Made by a program: the position numbers and the translations under genes. 5,391 bases of DNA from an uncultured Eubacteriales bacterium (lineage in GTDB: Bacteria; Bacillota_A; Clostridia; Lachnospirales; Cellulosilyticaceae). Under the pieces are notes generated by a model. That model searched no databases. It was not told the origin of the DNA and worked only from the letters and a program-made list of their open reading frames with translations. This document shows positions 1 through 5,115 of this stretch, piece after piece. Position 1 is the first letter of the stretch. The number at the start of each line of letters is the position of its first letter. The DNA lies in NCBI GenBank assembly GCA_900556665.1, contig USPX01000155.1, positions 1 to 5,391 of the forward strand. Direction: 5' to 3'.

Positions 1-1
1 T

Positions 2-616
2 TTAGAGTTTGGAAAAGATAAAGTCTTAAAAGAAAAATGCCGTTTCTATTTGGACTTAAGGAGCAAATATGAGTTTGCGGATCTTGTGAGCTTTGCAAAT
101 TATTTAACACCACCGATTACACGTATTGTGAATCTAGAATTTGAAACAGGCAGTAAATTTTATAAGTCATCACGAGAGTTTTTTAGAAATCTGCCACCTA
201 TAGAAGAGATAGCAGATTATCAGCAGGTCTTTTATAAGATGCTCTATTATAAGGCTTATACGATTAACTATTTAACAACTAAGACCTATCGACAAGTCAC
301 AGCTTCAGGGGCAAAGCGTAAACGTGAACGAGATTATAATTACCTTTGGAAACGGGTGCTAGCATGTGATTTAAATAGCAGGCGGGTAGATGGCAAGCTA
401 TTGCGCTTATATCAACGTGAAAGGGATATAGAATTATTAAATAAACAGATTGCAAGGAAGGTTTCGACCGTATCTATTTTAAGTAAAGGCCTCAATGATG
501 ATAACTTAACAGAAGATATTTCGGATTTTATTCATTCACTTTCTGAAAACGTGTTACATGATGCAGAAAAGTACAAGCGTCTGAAGAAGAAAGTTTTACG
601 TAATCAATTAGAATAA
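2..616 (+). CDS. Probable phage replication initiation protein, C-terminal part (5' end outside window)
   Basis: The reading frame is open from base 2 to the TAA at 614-616, so the gene starts upstream of the window. A TTG at 50 lies inside a continuous frame and has no ribosome site, so it is not the true start. About 204 residues are visible. Near the left edge is an RFYLDLRSKYEF stretch, which resembles the R-x-E-x-x-LR strand seen in Rep_trans/Phage_CRI-type initiators of filamentous phages. The rest is helical and very basic (for example a GAKRKRERDY stretch and a KRLKKKVLRN tail), as expected for DNA binding. In the family such proteins nick the double-stranded origin to begin rolling-circle replication. 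The catalytic tyrosine region cannot be identified, and the N-terminus is missing. Position directly before the ssDNA-binding gene supports the role. The assignment rests on context and a short motif, so it is moderate. Confidence 0.6.
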   Translation, partial: LEFGKDKVLKEKCRFYLDLRSKYEFADLVSFANYLTPPITRIVNLEFETGSKFYKSSREFFRNLPPIEEIADYQQVFYKMLYYKAYTINYLTTKTYRQVTASGAKRKRERDYNYLWKRVLACDLNSRRVDGKLLRLYQRERDIELLNKQIARKVSTVSILSKGLNDDNLTEDISDFIHSLSENVLHDAEKYKRLKKKVLRNQLE

Positions 617-689
617 GTGATGCAACTTTCAAAAGCTATGATACAGGCATCAATCACGTTAAAAATAGATTTTAAGCATTTATGAAACC

Positions 690-697
690 AAGGAGGA
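690..697 (+). promoter_or_regulatory. Strong ribosome binding site for the ssDNA-binding protein gene
   Basis: AAGGAGGA sits six bases before the ATG at 704 and is nearly a perfect complement of the 16S rRNA 3' end. It fixes the start of the next gene. The short gap 617-703 before it has no convincing -35/-10 pair; a TATGAT at 637-642 lacks a good -35. Confidence 0.8.
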
Positions 698-703
698 TTT
701 ATC

Positions 704-1021
704 ATGGAACAGGATTTATATGTATTATTTGCAAGACCGTATAATTTTACAGATAAAGAGAGCGGCGAGCAGTTAGAGGGCGTAACAATTTATTATTTAA
801 ATAATCTCCTTTTTAATTCAACACGTGAAGGCTATGGCTATCAACCGATTAAAGCTAATATTGCCAATATGGATAGTATTAAAAAAGTACCTGGCGTATA
901 TCATGCCCATTTTGATATTACTTCCAATGCGAAAGGGTTGCAGTTACGCTTATCAACGCTTGATTTTATTAAAGAGTTTGATTTATGGGAGGCTTGTACA
1001 AAGCAAGTGCTTACGAAATGA
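704..1021 (+). CDS. Gene V-like single-stranded DNA-binding protein
   Basis: A 105-residue protein with a perfect ribosome site. It is small and beta-rich by appearance, with the segment ARPYNFTDKESGEQLEG followed by VTIYYL (about residues 10-32), a PGVYHAHFDI turn near the middle, and a C-terminal LRLSTLDFIKEFDL strand. This arrangement matches what I recall of gene V/helix-destabilising-type proteins encoded by inoviruses of Gram-positive-like hosts. Such proteins coat the newly made viral strand, stop its conversion to double-stranded DNA, and hold it for delivery to the export complex. In Ff the equivalent also represses translation of phage mRNAs. The gene lies between the replication gene and the small virion genes, as gene V does in Ff. 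Its last codons and TGA stop are built into the left arm of the hairpin at 1008-1065. An overlapping frame at 825-1028 is a shadow. Confidence 0.72.
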   Translation: MEQDLYVLFARPYNFTDKESGEQLEGVTIYYLNNLLFNSTREGYGYQPIKANIANMDSIKKVPGVYHAHFDITSNAKGLQLRLSTLDFIKEFDLWEACTKQVLTK

Positions 1022-1065
1022 AAACTGACAGCGTAGCGTTAGAGTCAGTTTTCATTTCGTAAGCA
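1008..1065 (+). repeat. Perfect 22-bp inverted repeat (hairpin) across the stop of the ssDNA-binding gene
   Basis: Bases 1008-1029 are exactly complementary to 1044-1065, leaving a 14-base loop (1030-1043) that contains a tandem AGCGT. The TGA stop at 1019-1021 is inside the left arm. Neither side has a T-run after the stem on either strand, so it is not a standard intrinsic terminator. Possible roles are an mRNA-processing or stabilising element that sets the level of downstream virion mRNA, a binding site for a phage protein, or a hairpin used on single-stranded DNA (origin or packaging). The structure is seen directly; the role is not. Confidence 0.9.
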
Positions 1066-1090
1066 AGGTGCATTGGAGAGCAGGACCATC

Positions 1091-1324
1091 ATGGAAAATT
1101 TAGAAAAAGAAGTGCCAATAGCAGCACAAACAATAACAGGAAATGCGCAAGAAGAGGTAGCAGAGTGTAGTGGAACGAGTGAAACAACGCCTACACAAGA
1201 AACGCTAGCTGTTACAACGCTAGAACAAGTCCATCAGGATCTAATCATGACCAATACACTTTTAGCCGTGTTAATTGGGGGCTTTGCAGTCTATTGTTTC
1301 TTTAGATTTCTTTTTAAAGGATGA
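1091..1324 (+). CDS. Small single-span membrane protein, probable minor virion protein
   Basis: The ATG at 1091 is preferred because AGGA at 1082-1085 lies five bases before it; an in-frame TTG at 1073 would add six residues but has no ribosome site and sits close to the hairpin. The 77-residue product has an acidic, Thr/Glu-rich N-terminal half (about residues 1-50), then one hydrophobic segment (about 57-75, LLAVLIGGFAVYCFF) and a short basic tail RFLFKG. There is no signal peptide; the charge pattern suggests N-out/C-in. In Ff the same location, between gene V and the major coat gene, holds the minor coat genes VII and IX. I do not recognise the sequence, so a minor tip protein is an inference from size, topology and position. 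A small morphogenesis factor is possible instead. Confidence 0.65.
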   Translation: MENLEKEVPIAAQTITGNAQEEVAECSGTSETTPTQETLAVTTLEQVHQDLIMTNTLLAVLIGGFAVYCFFRFLFKG

Positions 1325-1329
1325 TGAAA

Positions 1330-1437
1330 ATGTATGGGTATATTAGTGTAGGACTTTTTTTCGGTATCAAGACCTTTAGTTTGATCATAATAGTTGCTTA
1401 TGCGTGCAATAAGGTTTTGCATATAATCCAATCATAA
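1330..1437 (+). CDS. Tiny hydrophobic protein, pVII/pIX-like candidate
   Basis: This 35-codon gene fills nearly all the space between the preceding membrane protein and the major coat gene. AAAGGA at 1316-1321 is eight bases before the ATG at 1330. A start at 1324 overlaps the upstream TGA (TGATG) but leaves only two bases to the ribosome site. The product begins MYGYISVGLFFGIKTFSL and continues with IIIVAYACNK: one membrane-spanning stretch of about 22 residues with a short polar C-terminal tail. Size and character match Ff pVII and pIX (33 and 32 residues), which cap the leading end of the virion and are made without signal peptides. The TAA at 1435-1437 touches the coat gene's ribosome site, suggesting coupled translation. 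No family is recognised; the call rests on tight packing, the ribosome site and composition. Confidence 0.6.
   Translation: MYGYISVGLFFGIKTFSLIIIVAYACNKVLHIIQS
1422..1427 (+). promoter_or_regulatory. Possible -10 element (TATAAT) for the major coat gene
   Basis: A consensus TATAAT lies 25 bases before the coat ATG, which would give a short leader carrying a perfect ribosome site. The -35 region at the right spacing (1399-1404, TATGCG) is poor; TTGCTT at 1394-1399 is too far. In Ff the major coat gene also has its own strong promoter inside gene IX. The base composition makes chance TATAAT matches common. Confidence 0.3.
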
Positions 1438-1452
1438 AAAGGAGGTGTAAGT

Positions 1453-1707
1453 ATGGGTGAAAAAATGAAAAGAATTGTACAAGGTGGCCTTTTAACAACT
1501 GTATCTGCAATGGCATTTCCAATATTGGCATCTGAAAAGGGGTTTAATTCAACAGAGGCTATGACAACCGCTATGAATAGTGCATCAAATGAAATTATGG
1601 GGATGATAGCAGTAGCCTTACCAATAGGCTTAGGGCTAGTAGCTACATTTTTAGCGATTAAAAAAGGCATTGGCTTTTTTAAATCCTTAGTGAATAAAGC
1701 ATCTTAA
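1453..1707 (+). CDS. Major coat protein precursor (pVIII-like)
   Basis: The 84-residue preprotein has the full layout of an inoviral major coat. Residues 1-26 are a signal peptide (basic MGEKMKR start, hydrophobic core, cleavage expected after PILA, before SEKGF). The mature protein would be about 58 residues, close to the 50 of Ff pVIII. It has a polar, helical N-terminal part rich in Ser/Thr/Asn, one membrane segment (about 48-68, GMIAVALPIGLGLVATFLAI), and a basic C-terminal end with four lysines (KKGIGFFKSLVNKAS) suited to contact the packaged DNA. AAAAAGGAGGTG at 1436-1447, five bases before the ATG, is the best ribosome site in the window, as expected for the most abundant virion protein. 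A hairpin follows the gene. The opposite-strand frame at 1398-1670 is a shadow. Confidence 0.88.
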   Translation: MGEKMKRIVQGGLLTTVSAMAFPILASEKGFNSTEAMTTAMNSASNEIMGMIAVALPIGLGLVATFLAIKKGIGFFKSLVNKAS

Positions 1708-1715
1708 TTGTACAT

Positions 1716-1748
1716 ATAAGCCTGCTATCGTAGATGGTGGGCTTATTT
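1716..1748 (+). terminator. Hairpin after the major coat gene, probable partial terminator
   Basis: Bases 1716-1729 pair with 1733-1746 as a 14-bp stem with a three-base loop, if three G-U pairs are allowed (1723/1739, 1724/1738, 1726/1736). TTT follows at 1746-1748. Because the G-U pairs exist only in + strand RNA, the hairpin fits a role in this transcript. Ff has its main terminator at the same place, just after gene VIII, to make coat mRNA far more abundant than that of the adsorption protein. The T-run is short, so read-through to the next gene is likely. Confidence 0.55.
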
Positions 1749-1761
1749 CAATGGGGGAAAT

Positions 1762-3636
1762 ATGAAAAGGATTATATGTATATTATTAACGTTTATTTTT
1801 ATTGTTGTGCGGTTACAAGCACAAACCGTACAACCCATCAATTTACAGATTCAAGGACAACAAGGAAGATTTACAACAGTTATTGAACTCCTAGAAAGTA
1901 GTGGTGTTTTAGCAGATGTGCGCGCCATAGAAGCCCAGGCAGCATTTAGGAATCCTAGTTGTAATATCACACTAGCCATGTTACCGGAAGCCGGCGTAGC
2001 TGCAGGTGCAGCTGTGAGTGCCTCAGTGGCATGGGGGGCCGTTGCGATTTTAGCAGTATGTGCGTTTTTTTGCCTAGGGGTCAGTTATGCTAGTGCATCT
2101 GAAGAAGAACGTGCCATTGTGGAGCAATGGTTGAAAGATAAATGGGAATTGGCCTGCGAATATTATTGTAGCATGGGTACTTACTCAAGAGCCCTATTAA
2201 CGTATTTAGGCAAATTAATTGATAAACAAGCCACCTCTTTATATATTAGCATGACAGATGCGGTAGAGGCCTTTCCAGAGATTCCTGAAGAAGACGGGTG
2301 GGACGCTGTTCGGACACAATATACAAAACAAACAGACAATAAAGGGTTACCGCTTGATTTTATACTAATACCAGTAGGGGAAGAAATGGAACGGGTACAG
2401 GGATATGAGGTCAAAGCAGCAGTGCATACGCTGATGTCAGATTTGTATAAGCAGCTTGGCCGAACGAATAATGCTGTAGATTATAACTTAGGAACAGCCT
2501 ATAGCAAGAAGGTGAAAACATTATTTGAGACAGATGAGGTATTATTGCCTTCGACGCCTATTAATGTTTGGGGAGATACGCCATTTGGTGTAAAGGTACT
2601 CTCAAGCCAGAGATCTTATAATTATGGCTGGAAGATGGCTTACATAGATGTACAGTATCATTTTGTCGGAAAGGATGGCTTAGATTACTATTTAGGGCTG
2701 ACCTATAATAAAAAATTAAGTAGTTCACAAGCTGTTTCAGATACACGTGTACAGACCTATGGCAACTTGTCCTATAACGATCATGAGTCAGGATACATTG
2801 TAGATTTATATAAGACAGAAGGGAAAGTCACTTTAGGGCATTGGGAAATGCATGTGAATAATCATTTAACCGACTATGCCTCTGATCAGATCAAGGCACA
2901 GGCACGCGCCATCGTAGATAGTATTGCACGTAATACAGGCATTACGTTAGATCTAAGTAAAACAACGAATTACTTATATGTACTGGATTTAGCCCCATTT
3001 CCAGATGATTTTAATTTAGGAACCAATGGATGGGTAGTGACGCATAATGGCTACAAAATTAAAGATGAAGCATTAGTTTATCCAGCCGGTTTTGTGAAAC
3101 CAAGTAATGTAGCAGGGGGCTTAGAAGGTGTTACCTTTAGGCCAGCAAAGACGACTACGGTACCGTTAATCATGACGCCAGATCAAATTAAAGACAAATA
3201 TCAACCGAAGGTGATGGTAAGTCCTGCCGTAATTCCTAAGGTGGCCGATGTAATCACAGATGTAGCACTTCCCATGCCAACTCCCACGCCCTCTATTAAG
3301 CCAGTTGAGGATCCGGATATAGACTATGAAGCCGCTACAGAGTTAGATATGGAGCCATTGAAGGTGGCAGGAGAACTCTTTACAACGAAGTTTCCATTTA
3401 GTCTACCTTTTGACTTAATAGCTTTGATTGAGTTATTTAATGTGCAACCTGTGGCACCAGTCATAGAGGTGGAACTGAAGCAATTTGTACCAACGGATTT
3501 TAAAAAATATGTAAATGTCATGTATCGCTTAGATTTTAGTGAGTATGAAGTGGTGATAAAGCTTTTCAGGTGGTTTCTATTACTTTCTTTTGTATCGGGC
3601 TTAATTAAGATTACAAGCGCGTTAATTAAGCATTAG
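1762..3636 (+). CDS. Large minor coat / adsorption protein (pIII-like)
   Basis: This is the largest gene, 624 residues, starting at an ATG preceded by GGGGG at 1753-1757. Residues 1-20 form a signal peptide (MKRIICILLTFIFIVVRLQA, cleavage before QTVQ). A hydrophobic Ala/Val/Gly-rich segment lies at about 79-110. A long, Tyr-, Asn- and Asp-rich, probably beta-rich region follows (about 140-480). Next is a proline-rich linker (about 484-525, including PMPTPTPSIKP). The C-terminal part starts with KFPFSLPFDLIALIELFNV (543 on) and ends in a membrane anchor (about 603-617, RWFLLLSFVSGLIKI). The anchor domain resembles those I recall from inoviral proteins of Firmicutes. By position and layout it should bind the host receptor with its exposed middle region and release the virion from the membrane, as pIII does. 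It is longer than Ff pIII (about 400 residues). The receptor is unknown. Confidence 0.72.
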   Translation: MKRIICILLTFIFIVVRLQAQTVQPINLQIQGQQGRFTTVIELLESSGVLADVRAIEAQAAFRNPSCNITLAMLPEAGVAAGAAVSASVAWGAVAILAVCAFFCLGVSYASASEEERAIVEQWLKDKWELACEYYCSMGTYSRALLTYLGKLIDKQATSLYISMTDAVEAFPEIPEEDGWDAVRTQYTKQTDNKGLPLDFILIPVGEEMERVQGYEVKAAVHTLMSDLYKQLGRTNNAVDYNLGTAYSKKVKTLFETDEVLLPSTPINVWGDTPFGVKVLSSQRSYNYGWKMAYIDVQYHFVGKDGLDYYLGLTYNKKLSSSQAVSDTRVQTYGNLSYNDHESGYIVDLYKTEGKVTLGHWEMHVNNHLTDYASDQIKAQARAIVDSIARNTGITLDLSKTTNYLYVLDLAPFPDDFNLGTNGWVVTHNGYKIKDEALVYPAGFVKPSNVAGGLEGVTFRPAKTTTVPLIMTPDQIKDKYQPKVMVSPAVIPKVADVITDVALPMPTPTPSIKPVEDPDIDYEAATELDMEPLKVAGELFTTKFPFSLPFDLIALIELFNVQPVAPVIEVELKQFVPTDFKKYVNVMYRLDFSEYEVVIKLFRWFLLLSFVSGLIKITSALIKH

Positions 3637-3641
3637 GGGGG
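3636..3641 (+). promoter_or_regulatory. G-run ribosome binding site deciding the start of the pVI-like gene
   Basis: GGGGGG immediately abuts the ATG at 3642, too close to serve it, but is six bases before the ATG at 3648. The next gene has the same layout (GGGGGG at 3900-3905, five bases before ATG 3911), and the adsorption gene has GGGGG at 1753-1757. The shared pattern supports 3648 as the start. Confidence 0.6.
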
Positions 3642-3647
3642 ATGGAG

Positions 3648-3899
3648 ATGCTCAGTAAGTTAATTGGCTTGTTAAATGGTTTGATTGAAGCAATAGGAAA
3701 GGTAATCAGTATGTGTCTAATGTTACTACCTGATTCGCCATTTCATTTTGATGAGGCATTGCCACAAAAGTATATGAGTTATATTAGTTTCTTTGTACCT
3801 GTCAAAGAAATGCTTGCCATTGGTTCCGCTTGGCTGGCAGCCATTCTTGTGTATTATTCGATCCAGATTATCCTGAGATGGACTAAGAATCTGGAATAA
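3648..3899 (+). CDS. pVI-like minor coat membrane protein
   Basis: An 83-residue protein (85 if the ATG at 3642 is used). It has a hydrophobic N-terminal segment (about 8-27), an LPDSPF motif (27-32), a polar stretch with a YMSYISFFVPVKEMLAIG region (42-59), and a second membrane segment (about 57-76) ending in a basic ILRWTKNLE tail. The LP-x-SPF motif, the FFVP segment and the AWLAAI-x-VYY to RW-K ending match a small family I recall between the pIII-like and Zot genes in inoviruses of Firmicutes. The Ff counterpart, pVI, sits in the membrane and joins pIII to the virion end. Gene order (pIII, pVI, pI) agrees. The gene begins a few bases after the previous stop and ends just before the ribosome site of the next, so the three are co-translated. 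Confidence 0.65.
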   Translation: MLSKLIGLLNGLIEAIGKVISMCLMLLPDSPFHFDEALPQKYMSYISFFVPVKEMLAIGSAWLAAILVYYSIQIILRWTKNLE

Positions 3900-3910
3900 G
3901 GGGGGATGAA

Positions 3911-4750
3911 ATGATGATGTCTTTATATACAGGCACGCCAGGATCAGGCAAGAGCCTCAATTGTGCGCAGCTTATTATGCGTTGGAATAAGTTATATAAA
4001 ACTAATATTATTAGTGTCAATTTGAAATTAAATAAGCAAGAAATCTATAAAGATGTTAAAAGGTATCGTTATCGTTTTTTAGATAGAAAATATCGTGTAG
4101 CTCAAAAACAGCATCAGGTCAATAGGAATTATTTTAATGTGCCTAGAAATAAGCGTGGAGTGATTTATAATATCATGCATTTTGAGGATATTAGTCCGGA
4201 TTTCTTTTACCGTTATGCTCTTAAGTTTCATCAAAAGGGAAAAGAGCATCAAAGCCTGATTATCATAGATGAGGCGCAGATGTTTTTTAGCCAGGAAGAG
4301 TTGAAAAACAAGAATCAAGAGTGGAAAGAATATTGGGCCAAAAAGTTCCTGACAGATGAAGAGAAATTAGAACGTCAGACAGCCCCTTATCGTAATGGTT
4401 ATCTCCATGATTGGATTGAATTCTTTACCCATCATCGTCATATGGGATTTGATATCGTATTGATCAGTCAGTATGATAAATTAATTAGCTCAAAGGTAAG
4501 AGCTTGTTTTGAATATAATTTTGTGCATCGCAAGGTCAATAACTTTGGTGCTGGCTTTATATTAACCCTCTTTGGTATCAGTTGCTTTATTGTTCATCAG
4601 CATTGGTATGGAGCCCATGTGAAATGTGGTGTGAAGTTCTTTATATATCATAGCCGGTATGCGAAAATTTATGATTCCTACAAGCTTTTCGATGAAATGA
4701 AGTTTAAATTTGATAAGATGAAAATAAAAAATATGAATGAAGTAGGATAA
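3911..4750 (+). CDS. zot: Zot/pI-family filamentous phage assembly ATPase
   Basis: A 279-residue protein with a clear P-loop near its N-terminus (residues 8-15, GTPGSGKS) and a Walker B strand at about 116-121 (LIIIDE, followed by AQMFF). A later strand, MGFDIVLISQ (178-187), matches the conserved core of the Zot domain, and YHSRYAKIYDSYK (246-258) matches its closing motif. This family powers virion assembly and extrusion at the inner membrane. A hydrophobic stretch at about 213-228 (GAGFILTLFGISCFIV) may be a membrane anchor or a buried strand of the ATPase. The protein is shorter than Ff pI (348) and cholera phage Zot (399) and lacks a sizeable external C-terminal domain. Three ATGs stand at the start (3911, 3914, 3917); 3911 has GGGGGG five bases upstream. 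It is the last gene of the run, followed by a long hairpin. Confidence 0.88.
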   Translation: MMMSLYTGTPGSGKSLNCAQLIMRWNKLYKTNIISVNLKLNKQEIYKDVKRYRYRFLDRKYRVAQKQHQVNRNYFNVPRNKRGVIYNIMHFEDISPDFFYRYALKFHQKGKEHQSLIIIDEAQMFFSQEELKNKNQEWKEYWAKKFLTDEEKLERQTAPYRNGYLHDWIEFFTHHRHMGFDIVLISQYDKLISSKVRACFEYNFVHRKVNNFGAGFILTLFGISCFIVHQHWYGAHVKCGVKFFIYHSRYAKIYDSYKLFDEMKFKFDKMKIKNMNEVG

Positions 4751-4764
4751 TTAGAATGAATCTC

Positions 4765-4836
4765 ATTGATAATACTGGAACTAAAAAGAAGTATCTATTT
4801 TATTAGGTACTTCTTTTTAGTTCCAGTATTATCAAT
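4765..4836 (+). repeat. 33-bp near-perfect hairpin after the assembly ATPase gene
   Basis: Bases 4765-4797 pair with 4804-4836 across a six-base loop (TTTTAT, 4798-4803). The only exception is T4794/G4807, which is a G-U pair in + strand RNA. It begins 15 bases after the zot stop. The inner half, an A-run, GAAGTA stem, TACTTC and T-run (AAAAAGAAGTA / TACTTCTTTTT), has the form of an intrinsic terminator, so it probably ends the operon. The outer 15 or so base pairs (ATTGATAATACTGGAACT) go beyond what termination needs. A hairpin at the end of the assembly genes also fits the location of the Ff packaging signal, where the viral + strand hairpin starts virion assembly. Confidence 0.9.
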
Positions 4837-4946
4837 ACCTAACTTTAATTGCTAGGAATTAAAAAGTTAAAATGTGTACCCAATGTATGCAAAATGTAGG
4901 TATAAGAACAGGTAAAGAAATTATTTGTGTGAATACATTATATGAA

Positions 4947-4978
4947 GAGCAGTAGCAAAAGCTATTGCTCGTTTATTT
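4947..4978 (+). terminator. 10-bp hairpin with AAAA loop followed by T-rich run
   Basis: GAGCAGTAGC (4947-4956) pairs with GCTATTGCTC (4961-4970) through an AAAA loop, with one G-U pair (4952/4965). GTTTATTT follows at 4971-4978. This fits a + strand intrinsic terminator and would be a second stop after the 33-bp hairpin. It could instead be a small hairpin of the replication origin. It is enclosed almost centrally by the inverted repeat 4892-4901/5019-5028. Confidence 0.6.
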
Positions 4979-5063
4979 AGATACAAAAAAATAGTTACAA
5001 TAACAAATTCAAAAGTACACCTACATTTCAGGTAAAATAAAACACAAAAAATAAAATTTAATA

Positions 5064-5079
5064 ACATTTTATAAAATGT
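5064..5079. promoter_or_regulatory. 16-bp perfect palindrome next to the -35 box, probable operator
   Basis: ACATTTTATAAAATGT reads the same on both strands and ends one base before the TTGACA at 5081. Its half-site is repeated as AAAATGT at 5104-5110 (over the -10) and ATAACATTT at 5142-5150 (a direct copy of 5061-5069). A dimeric repressor binding these sites would block the promoter. The palindrome is seen; repressor binding is inferred. Confidence 0.6.
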
Positions 5080-5080
5080 A

Positions 5081-5115
5081 TTGACAAAACAGAATAATTA
5101 ATTAAAATGTATAAT
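5081..5115 (+). promoter_or_regulatory. Sigma-70-type promoter for the gene at 5169
   Basis: A consensus TTGACA at 5081-5086 is followed after 16 bases by TAAAAT (5103-5108). A perfect TATAAT lies at 5110-5115 but 23 bases from the -35, so the first pairing is preferred. It is flanked and overlapped by the ACATTT/AAAATGT repeats, and the downstream gene begins about 50 bases later. Confidence 0.65.

Noticed and set aside
617..703. Possible promoter (TATGAT at 637-642) and a short TGATGC/GCATCA inverted repeat before the ssDNA-binding gene
   Set aside because: No acceptable -35 at 16-18 bases, and a six-base stem with a 23-base loop is not significant.
825..1028. A 67-residue + strand frame overlapping the ssDNA-binding gene
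   Set aside because: It lies wholly within the 704-1021 gene plus a few bases, has no ribosome site, and the overlapped frame has the better support.
1201..1222. AACGCTA repeated at 1201-1207 and 1216-1222, complementary to TAGCGTT in the loop of the 1008-1065 hairpin
   Set aside because: Seven-base complementarity within a coding region is easily met by chance, so a loop interaction is not claimed.
1398..1670. Minus-strand frame of 90 residues opposite the coat gene
   Set aside because: It is the complement of the coat protein's alanine/glycine-rich codons; no ribosome site and no promoter were seen on that strand.
2181..2746. Minus-strand frames at 2181-2414 and 2561-2746 (also 3324-3521 and 4079-4318)
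   Set aside because: All lie opposite strongly supported + strand genes and show no ribosome sites or recognisable sequence.
3601..3630. Direct repeat TTAATTAAG at 3601-3609 and 3622-3630
   Set aside because: It encodes the repeated Leu-Ile-Lys of the membrane anchor's tail and is best explained by AT-rich codon choice.
4872..4955. A 27-codon frame starting MCTQCMQN in the intergenic region
   Set aside because: The nearest ribosome-like site (AGGA 4854-4857) is 14 bases away, the frame ends inside the 4947-4970 hairpin, and it lies downstream of the probable operon terminator.
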